From CAYLJJ01 sp964384025 (GTDB lineage: Bacteria > Myxococcota_A > Bradymonadia > UBA7976 > UBA1532): DNA of 64,000 nt. Positions 1-6,431 of the stretch are shown piece by piece (positions within the stretch are counted from its first letter, which is position 1; every line of letters begins with the position of its first letter). Position numbers and translations under genes: made by a program. The notes below the pieces were generated by a model. It saw nothing but the letters and a program-made list of their open reading frames with translations, was not told the origin of the DNA and ran no database searches. The stretch lies in the NCBI GenBank assembly GCA_964384025.1, contig CAYLJJ010000001.1:171511-235510 (forward strand). The letters run 5' to 3'.

Positions 1-134
1 ATTTCACCACCATGAGCGCCAGTGGGTGGCGCGTAGTGATCGGCGCCGCTCGCGCCGAAGTCCATATCCTCCTGTTCGCATCCACTGAAGAGGAGGGTGC
101 TGAGGGCGAGGGCGCTGAGGCTGTATCTGTTCAT
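1..134 (-). CDS. Lipoprotein, N-terminal part (cut by window edge)
   Basis: Only the first 44 codons lie in the window. They start at an ATG at 134-132 preceded by a good ribosome binding site (AGGAGCC about 4 bases upstream on the minus strand). The protein opens with a short hydrophobic signal ending in the lipobox LFSGC, with Cys19 as the predicted lipidated residue. An acidic then Gly/Ala/Pro-rich stretch follows (DFGASGADHY, PPTGAHGG), typical of the flexible linker after a lipoprotein anchor. The body of the protein is outside the window, so no function can be given. A longer reading frame on the same strand (start at 198) is out of frame with this signal peptide and is a shadow. Confidence 0.6.
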   Translation of the reverse strand, partial: MNRYSLSALALSTLLFSGCEQEDMDFGASGADHYAPPTGAHGGE

Positions 135-390
135 CTTGGGCTCCTGATTCGTATGATGCTGAGATATGCAGATGTCGCGCCGCTGTAAATATTGACATAA
201 AATCAGCGTGTTACTCACATTTAGCGATAAAGGAGTGGACCGTCGTTCACAGGTTCATAGGGCACCATGAGCCCAACACACTACCCCCATCCGCTGCCGC
301 CCACTTTTTATAATAATGTGAATCTGGAGTTGGGCTGAGATCTTAGGGCTCAGAGAGAGCCTGGAGAGCAGCAGCGTGAACGGAGACGGA

Positions 391-933
391 TCAATCGTCC
401 AGATCTGGCAACCGTCCAAGCACCTCTGACCCCTGACCAGTGAGATGCTCCAGCATCGCCTCGCCTATGTGCCCGAGCTGCACCAACTTCGTCAAACGGC
501 GAGCGATCTGCTCACTCTCCTCGTCGGAGGGCTGCTCGTCGAGTTCGCGAGCGGCGCTCTCCAGGTAACGCAGAGCGGCGCGAACCTTGCGGAGTTCCCG
601 CTGGCGCAGGACGCTGGTGATCATGGTGTGTACATTGGTCTCTGCAATATAGAAGCGCCGACGCTCCCTAGGAACCAAGTGTCGATGGACCACACCCCAG
701 CGCTCCAGATCGCTCAAGGTTGTGCTCACCGAGCCCATGGACAGACCGGTCGTGGACACGATGTCATCCTGGCTCATCGGCCGATTGTGGAGGTAGAGCA
801 CTGTCCACACCACCCCCATGCTGCGTCGAAAGCCCCAAAACACCATCAGATCACCGACGGTCTCAGCAGCCAGGTTCACCGGGCGGTTGTGCTTGCTCAT
901 CTCTGTTAACCAATCGCCGATCAGCTGAGCCAC
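391..933 (-). CDS. GbsR/MarR-type winged-helix transcriptional regulator
   Basis: The protein has 180 residues. The N-terminal segment with ETVGDLMVFWGFRRSMG is characteristic of the GbsR branch of MarR-like regulators. A winged helix follows (MSQDDIVSTTGLSMGSVSTT as recognition region, then a wing with ERRRFY) and a C-terminal helical dimerisation part. The GTG at 933 overlaps the end of the prenyltransferase gene by 13 bases; an ATG at 900 is an alternative start that would also keep the whole domain. It is the last gene of a three-gene isoprenoid operon, so it probably autoregulates that operon, perhaps through the inverted repeat at 3153-3176. The ligand is unknown. The family assignment is firm; the target is inferred from context. 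Confidence 0.85.
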   Translation of the reverse strand: MAQLIGDWLTEMSKHNRPVNLAAETVGDLMVFWGFRRSMGVVWTVLYLHNRPMSQDDIVSTTGLSMGSVSTTLSDLERWGVVHRHLVPRERRRFYIAETNVHTMITSVLRQRELRKVRAALRYLESAARELDEQPSDEESEQIARRLTKLVQLGHIGEAMLEHLTGQGSEVLGRLPDLDD

Positions 934-2177
934 GTGAACAGCGCCAGCGGCAGCAGCATCAACACCGAGGCGGCGAACTGGTGCTGCACTGTGGCGCTAC
1001 ACGCCGCTGCGATGCCATCGCCCTCGGCGTGCTGCATGGCTGTGCGAGCCGCCACCCACGCCAGGGGTATCACCAGCAGCGATGCCAGCACCGGCCAAGG
1101 GAGCAGGCCCGAAATGACCAAGCATACCGTGCCGAGGTGGCCTGCAGCGAGCAGCACAGCTAAGAATGGGGCCGCGCGCCGCCGGCCCAGGAGCGCTACC
1201 AAATTCCACTTACCCGCTGCTTGATCACCAGCAACATCTGGGATCTGGTTGGCCCAGAGGATCGCCGTGGTCCATAGGCCCATGGGCACGCCAACAACCG
1301 CAGTTTGCCAGGATAGCTCTCCACCGCCAGCCGCAAACCCCGCCAGCACCGGCAAGGGTCCAAAGGCGAGCAGGATCGCCAACTCCCCCAGCCCTCGGCG
1401 AGCGACCAGTCGCAGCGGAGGTGCGGTGTAAGCAAAGCCCAAGAATGCTCCAGCGAGGCCCACCCACAGCAACACCGGAGCCCAGACGACGACGACCGCC
1501 GCCCCCGCGATCCCCCCGAGGAGGAAACAGGTCACCACGATCTGCAACTGGCCACGCTCACTGATCAGCCCCAGCTCCACCACTCGGCTGCCGCCGCTGA
1601 ACGGAGCTACGTAGTCGTGATTCAGCGCGTCGGTGCCGCTGCGCCGGTCGAACCAGTCGTTGGCGGTGTTGGCGCCCAAGTGCAGCAGCAGGGTGGACAG
1701 CACCACCAATATGCTGGCCGCCACCGAGAGCGGAGCACCGCTCCACGCCATTAGGGCTACTCCAAGCAGCACCGGCGTGAGGCTGGCGGTGACAAAGGGT
1801 AGGCGGGTTACTGCGACCAGCCGCTGCATTTCCGAACCCAAAGTGCGGGGAGGGATGAGGGTGTTCGCATCCACGTCGAGCAGGGTAGCCTCCTGGTCAA
1901 AGCCACCGTCGCGGGAGGTGATGCGCAGGTGGCAGGGCAGCAGGCGCCCATCTTGGTGGCGACAAAGCGCATCGCCCTCCCAAGCGCCGTCTCGACTGGC
2001 AGTTTCGAGCCACCCTGGCAGCTGCTCGAACACTGTACGCCCATATACCAAAGCGGAGACCCGCTCTCGGCGCACCACGTCCGTGGCTCGGTGACCAAAC
2101 AGGGACTCGGCGTGTTCATCCAAGGCCTCGATGCGACCGAGGCTGTCGAAGCTCAAGTTGGCGGTAGCCATCAACAT
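921..2177 (-). CDS. PAS domain - UbiA-family prenyltransferase fusion
   Basis: This 418-residue protein has two parts. Residues 1 to about 100 read as a PAS sensor domain (LFGHRATDVV, then WEGDALCRHQDGRLLPCHL). Residues about 115-418 are a polytopic UbiA superfamily membrane prenyltransferase with the first Asp-rich motif NTANDWFDRRSGTD and the second DVAGDQAAGK, which bind Mg-diphosphate. The closest known type is MenA-like 1,4-dihydroxy-2-naphthoate prenyltransferase, but other UbiA enzymes (quinone, carotenoid, chlorophyll or lipid prenylation) cannot be excluded. The ATG at 2177 has an AGGAG site and overlaps the upstream synthase gene by 7 bases, so translation is probably coupled. A cytosolic PAS domain fused to a UbiA enzyme is unusual; see findings. 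Confidence 0.85.
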   Translation of the reverse strand: MLMATANLSFDSLGRIEALDEHAESLFGHRATDVVRRERVSALVYGRTVFEQLPGWLETASRDGAWEGDALCRHQDGRLLPCHLRITSRDGGFDQEATLLDVDANTLIPPRTLGSEMQRLVAVTRLPFVTASLTPVLLGVALMAWSGAPLSVAASILVVLSTLLLHLGANTANDWFDRRSGTDALNHDYVAPFSGGSRVVELGLISERGQLQIVVTCFLLGGIAGAAVVVVWAPVLLWVGLAGAFLGFAYTAPPLRLVARRGLGELAILLAFGPLPVLAGFAAGGGELSWQTAVVGVPMGLWTTAILWANQIPDVAGDQAAGKWNLVALLGRRRAAPFLAVLLAAGHLGTVCLVISGLLPWPVLASLLVIPLAWVAARTAMQHAEGDGIAAACSATVQHQFAASVLMLLPLALFTWLS

Positions 2178-3130
2178 TTCTCCTGAAGGTGTTCGAGGCG
2201 TTCATCAAGGACGCTTACCAGATGCTCAAGAGCGCCTCGAGCGGGGAGGTTGGCGAAGCAGTTCAGCGCTGCACGAGCGCCATCAAGCCAGCCGCGCGCC
2301 CGCTCGACGGTGGGCGGTCCACCAGCCTGTAGAACCCGGGGGCCGAGCTCCTCGAGCGGACCGGTACCCTGCCAGTACGCAGCGATCTCCTCGGCAAGGG
2401 CAGTGTCTTCTGCGACAGCGCATCGAATTGGAAGGGATGGGATCCGGGCCTGCAAGTCGGCCCAAGGCCGCTTACCTGGGTCGGCTCCAGGCACCAGGTC
2501 GGCCAGGTCGTCGATCGCTTGGAAGGCCAGCCCCAGTTGTCGACCATAGATGCTCAGGGAGCGGGCGGCCAGCCCGTCGCCGATGCTCAACGCACCGGCA
2601 CGCGCACACCAGGCGCACAGGGCCGCTGTCTTGCCGGTCGCGATCACCTCCCACTCCCCAGAAAAGCTACCAACAGCGGCGAGTTCCAGCGCTTGGCCAC
2701 GCACCATCTCCTCAATGGTCTCAACCAGAGAGGCCAGAGCGGTGGGTGCTGTCTCGGCGACCAGCACCAACGCACGGGTGTAGGCCTGGTCTCCTGCCAA
2801 CACTGCTACTCCGACACCGTGTGCATGCCAAGCGGCTGGCGCACCCCGGCGCATGATGGCTTGGTCTATGAGATCGTCGTGCAGCAGGCTGGCGACATGG
2901 ACCAGCTCCGCTGCAGCCGAGAGTTCATCACATGTTGCCACGGGCGCATCCACGACCTGCCCTCCGAGGTGAACCAGCAACGGTCGCAGACGCTTCCCGC
3001 CAGTGCGTAGGAGGTGGCGCACGACCTGAGCTGGTGGTGTGCGGTCAAGCAGCAGTCCCAGTATGTGTGTGTCGATGCGCGCACGCAGATCCCCGAGCAG
3101 ATCGGGAGATCGAAACGGAGCTGCCTCCAT
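2171..3130 (-). CDS. Class I polyprenyl diphosphate synthase (GGPP/FPP synthase family)
   Basis: The protein has 319 residues, normal for trans-isoprenyl diphosphate synthases. Visible motifs are GGKRLRP (IPP binding), the first Asp-rich motif LLHDDLIDQ followed by MRRGAPA, a GKTAALCAW helix, and the second Asp-rich motif QAIDDLADL followed by the lysine-containing loop. It should condense isopentenyl diphosphate with allylic diphosphates to give a C15-C20 or longer chain. Its product would be the natural prenyl donor for the UbiA enzyme encoded directly downstream (7-base overlap). Chain length cannot be read reliably. It is the first gene of the operon; the ribosome binding site in front of its ATG is weak. 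Confidence 0.88.
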   Translation of the reverse strand: MEAAPFRSPDLLGDLRARIDTHILGLLLDRTPPAQVVRHLLRTGGKRLRPLLVHLGGQVVDAPVATCDELSAAAELVHVASLLHDDLIDQAIMRRGAPAAWHAHGVGVAVLAGDQAYTRALVLVAETAPTALASLVETIEEMVRGQALELAAVGSFSGEWEVIATGKTAALCAWCARAGALSIGDGLAARSLSIYGRQLGLAFQAIDDLADLVPGADPGKRPWADLQARIPSLPIRCAVAEDTALAEEIAAYWQGTGPLEELGPRVLQAGGPPTVERARGWLDGARAALNCFANLPARGALEHLVSVLDERLEHLQEKC

Positions 3131-3499
3131 GTCGGCCCCACAATGCTTATCGTTGTTTCAGTAACTAATGAAATAATTGATATCTTGGAGACCGCGCAAG
3201 CATATTGGTCAGGAGAGCGCATTCTGGGCGTAATTCGCGCCCCCGCCGCATTGCCCACCTCAAGCTCGCGTATGATGCGGTGGCGATCGAAATCAACCTC
3301 CACTCCGATAGCGGCCGAGCGGAAAACGGCTGCCAGTCAGATGGCTGAGATCGAGCAACACCACCCCAACTGATCGACCTTAATGAACGCTCATGGATAG
3401 CAATCACGGGACCAAGCTCACAGGGGCACAGTGTGAGATCGATCACCTGAGATTCTTATCTCTCCGCTAGGATGTTGGGGTCAAGAGAGAGAGTCACCG
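3131..3499. other. Intergenic region between isoprenoid operon and propeller lipoprotein
   Basis: This 369-base divergent intergenic region is visibly more AT-rich at its left end (3150-3190). It holds the inverted repeat described separately, and presumably the promoters of both flanking transcripts. I see no convincing -35/-10 pair and no gene. The only notable element near the right end is a purine-rich stretch (AAGAGAGAGAG) before the ATG at 3500, which may serve as its ribosome binding site. Confidence 0.5.
3153..3176. promoter_or_regulatory. Candidate operator: inverted repeat TTGTTTCA-N8-TGAAATAA
   Basis: The arms at 3153-3160 and 3169-3176 match at 7 of 8 positions (the inner five, TTTCA and TGAAA, are perfect) around an 8-base spacer. 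It lies 23 bases upstream of the first gene of the isoprenoid operon, whose last gene encodes a GbsR/MarR-type regulator. Regulators of that class bind near-palindromes of this size, so this is the most likely autoregulatory site. The link to the regulator is inferred from position only. Confidence 0.4.
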
Positions 3500-6337
3500 A
3501 TGGGATTTTATGCACGCTGCTTATCGCTCTTCCTGCTCATCGTGGGATGCACGCTCAATAGAAGAGAGGTCGATCGGGATCTCGACTTTGGTATTGAGGT
3601 AGTTGAAGGGGAGGATGGCGGCCAAAGGCAGCCAGAGGTGGCTCAGAGCCTGCTCATCTATACAGCCCATCGGGGCGTCTCAACGCCTTGGTTCACTCCC
3701 TTGGGTCCTGATGGCCCCAGAGAGCCTATCCAGCTTGCTCCCAGGAGCGGAGGTGGATATGGCCTGGGAGAGGGAGAGATCGCCTATCCAGAGTTGACGC
3801 CAGATGGTCGATATGTCGTCGTCGGGTTCTATCCACTGAACACTCCAAGCTCCTGGATCACCTCGAAGGCGATCCTCTTCGCGCTGCCCACCGAGGGCTC
3901 AGGGGAGCCGATTCTCCTGGCTCGCACCCAGGAGCTTAGATCCTCAGAGCGCGCCTATAGCGGCGGATGGATGGCCTATGTAGATGGAGGAGATAAGCTC
4001 TTTGTCACCCAACTTGATGGCTCTACCGCTGAGATGCCCCTCCTCATCGCCCAGGTAGATGAGGATCGAGATATTGAGAAGCCCAAGTGGTTGCCTGGAG
4101 AGCGTCGTGTGGCGTTCCATGTGCGCTCGAGGGTAAACAGCGCCACTCAGCTCTTCACCGCAGCAGCGGATGGCTCTCAAATAAACGCTCCTACACAGAT
4201 CGAGGGGGTGAGGTTCCTCGCTGAGGTGCTCTCTACAGGTACGCTGGTGGCGCTGAACCAAGCAGACCAGCTTGTGGCGATCTTGCCAGGCTCCAACGGT
4301 CCAGGTGTTCCGCTGACGCCAGAGGGGCCGATCGGGGGCTATGTGGGGGCCAGCGTCGATGGCTCGACGGTGGTGGCGACGCTCCGCGAGACTTGGCGAG
4401 AGGAGCGCCGTCTGGTCTCAGTGTCAGTGGATGGGAGCCTTGTAGAAAGCCCAAGGCTGCTGATCGAGGCAGCACACCTGAACGCCATTATCTCTCGAGA
4501 TGGTCAAGCGGTGGCTTGGACCCATCAGGGCTCAGATCAACGCTGGGCTGTCTCTGTCGCGAGGGTTGAGGGGCCCGGTGGCCCTGAGGCACGGGTCTCG
4601 GAGTGGAGCAGAGAGAGGCTCCACGTTACGGCGTTTGACCAGGAGGCAAACGCCCTGGTTGGATCTCGAGTTGACGGCTCAGTGCTTCGTTTTCCAGCCG
4701 ATACTGGGGCGGAGCCTAGAACGCCTGAGGTGCTGGCCCAGATCGATGAGCTGGTGAATCACAGCATACCGTGGCCTACCCTGAGCCTGGATGGACAGTA
4801 TCTACTGTATGCTGCCCACACTCCCGCAGGATTTCGAACCTGGACGCAGCCTCTGACGGGCGGAGAGCCAAAAGAGATGGAGGGTCCGTGGTATATGGAC
4901 AGCTTGACACCCTATGGTGTGATTCATCAGGAGTATGTGTCAGAAGCGGCTGGGTTTGTTGTCAGCCTTGAGGGAGATTCCTCACCCGTTCAGTTGACAG
5001 CTTGGCATCAAAGTCCGCTCATCAACCCACGACTGCTTGAAGATCCAGAGGGGAGGCCAATGCTGGCGTATGCTTCTCTCTTACCCCAGCCAGGCTGGTA
5101 CACCGCACAGGTCTCTCTCGAAGGCCAGGGCAGCGAACATCTGGTGATGCCTTTGGAGCCGCCCGCAGATCACTGGGAGCCTGAGCCGCCGCTCTTTGCA
5201 GCTGGTCGCTTTGTTCGGTTGCGGGATAGACAAATTGAGTCCTTCTCTTTGGATGGCAGCCAAGCAGATCAACCGCTCATCTTGGGGAGGGATGCCAGCA
5301 GCTTGATCGTTGATCCCGATCATGCTCGTGCGATCTTTGTTGTAGAGGGTGTTGGGGTCGTTTCAATATCAGTGGAGGGAGGGGAGAGGAGCCTCCTCTT
5401 TGCTACAAGCGGGGCTGTTCTAGCTCTCTTCGTTCTCCCAGGCGGCGATCGTGTGGTCGTCGTCGTTAACGAAGAGGGAGAGCAGCGAATGTATGCTGTG
5501 GGTGAGGAGAGGGCCCCACAGCTCATCGCCTCAGAGCTGCCCGGTTGGTTCCTCGGGGCCGCGCCCACCGCGACCGGCGAATATCTGCTCGCTCTTTACT
5601 CGATTGAGGCGACGGCGGTCCCTCACCCGGATCTTTTACTCCTCTCCGATGCTCGCCCTGGACCAGACAACCTGAGCCCTGGTCAACCTTTAGCGCCTCC
5701 TCGATACCTGCCTCTGGGGCTCTCAGCTTGGTTTGACCTTGGAGCTTCGCATCACCCTGCGTTGGGCCCCTATCCATCAACCCCAGATGGTCGATATGTG
5801 TTACTGCTTGGTCCTGAGGGCCTCTATCGTGCTCGGAGCGATGGATCTGAGGCCACTCAGCCCACTTGGCTTGGACCTGCCACTGAGGTGATTGGGGAGG
5901 TCTATTCACCCGACGAAACACAGGTTTTGCTGACCTTTGAGCAGAAGCTCGTGATCCAGGATCTGGTTGAACCCCTCCCCATGCAGACGCTCACGACGCC
6001 AGTCGAGGGGATGATCTCCGATGGAGTTTGGAGCGCTGATGGACAGCGGATCCTGTTTCGAGTCCAGGAGCCTATCTCTCAGAGCGGTGGCGCGCTCTAT
6101 ATCGTGGATATAGATGCTCAAGAGGTCAGCCCAAAGCGGCTGAGCGAAGAAACCTTCCCTGTAACGAGGCTCTTTGGCTTAATCCCTGGCGGCGATCGGG
6201 CGCTGGTAGAGAGCATCGCGGGAGGAGATCACAGCCTCTACGCTGTGGAGAGCGTGGCTGAAGGGCTCCCCGTCGCGCTCACGCCGGTGGATGATGCTGC
6301 TGAAACTTTTGTTGGTTTTATGGAGATCCTGCGGTGA
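3500..6337 (+). CDS. Large lipoprotein with PD40/TolB-like beta-propeller repeats
   Basis: The protein has 945 residues. It starts with a lipoprotein signal peptide whose lipobox LIVGC places the lipidated Cys at residue 17. The rest is a long run of propeller-type blades with the PD40/WD40-like signature LTPDGRYVVVGFY, SRDGQAVAWTH, SLDGQYLLYA and STPDGRYVLLLGP, as in TolB and related proteins. Many blades carry a V-D-G-S turn (for example VDGSVLRFPADTG). Enough repeats are present for two propellers. No catalytic motif is visible, so it is probably a surface or periplasmic binding/scaffold protein. It is transcribed alone, and its stop codon sits inside a 20-bp palindrome. Confidence 0.7.
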   Translation: MGFYARCLSLFLLIVGCTLNRREVDRDLDFGIEVVEGEDGGQRQPEVAQSLLIYTAHRGVSTPWFTPLGPDGPREPIQLAPRSGGGYGLGEGEIAYPELTPDGRYVVVGFYPLNTPSSWITSKAILFALPTEGSGEPILLARTQELRSSERAYSGGWMAYVDGGDKLFVTQLDGSTAEMPLLIAQVDEDRDIEKPKWLPGERRVAFHVRSRVNSATQLFTAAADGSQINAPTQIEGVRFLAEVLSTGTLVALNQADQLVAILPGSNGPGVPLTPEGPIGGYVGASVDGSTVVATLRETWREERRLVSVSVDGSLVESPRLLIEAAHLNAIISRDGQAVAWTHQGSDQRWAVSVARVEGPGGPEARVSEWSRERLHVTAFDQEANALVGSRVDGSVLRFPADTGAEPRTPEVLAQIDELVNHSIPWPTLSLDGQYLLYAAHTPAGFRTWTQPLTGGEPKEMEGPWYMDSLTPYGVIHQEYVSEAAGFVVSLEGDSSPVQLTAWHQSPLINPRLLEDPEGRPMLAYASLLPQPGWYTAQVSLEGQGSEHLVMPLEPPADHWEPEPPLFAAGRFVRLRDRQIESFSLDGSQADQPLILGRDASSLIVDPDHARAIFVVEGVGVVSISVEGGERSLLFATSGAVLALFVLPGGDRVVVVVNEEGEQRMYAVGEERAPQLIASELPGWFLGAAPTATGEYLLALYSIEATAVPHPDLLLLSDARPGPDNLSPGQPLAPPRYLPLGLSAWFDLGASHHPALGPYPSTPDGRYVLLLGPEGLYRARSDGSEATQPTWLGPATEVIGEVYSPDETQVLLTFEQKLVIQDLVEPLPMQTLTTPVEGMISDGVWSADGQRILFRVQEPISQSGGALYIVDIDAQEVSPKRLSEETFPVTRLFGLIPGGDRALVESIAGGDHSLYAVESVAEGLPVALTPVDDAAETFVGFMEILR

Positions 6338-6354
6338 TCGCTCTAGAGCGATCA
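6335..6354. repeat. Perfect 20-bp palindrome overlapping a stop codon
   Basis: The sequence from 6335 to 6354 equals its own reverse complement (TGATCGCTCT then AGAGCGATCA). Its first three bases are the TGA stop of the propeller lipoprotein. As RNA it gives an 8-bp stem with a CTAG loop. It lies between two convergent genes, so it could act as a bidirectional transcript end or a 3' stability element, but no T-run follows on either strand. Confidence 0.5.
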
Positions 6355-6431
6355 AGCCCAAGATCCTCTAGATGGCAAACTCTCACGGGCGAGTCGCGAT
6401 ATCCTTTGGCGCTTGGAGATGAGCGTATCTC

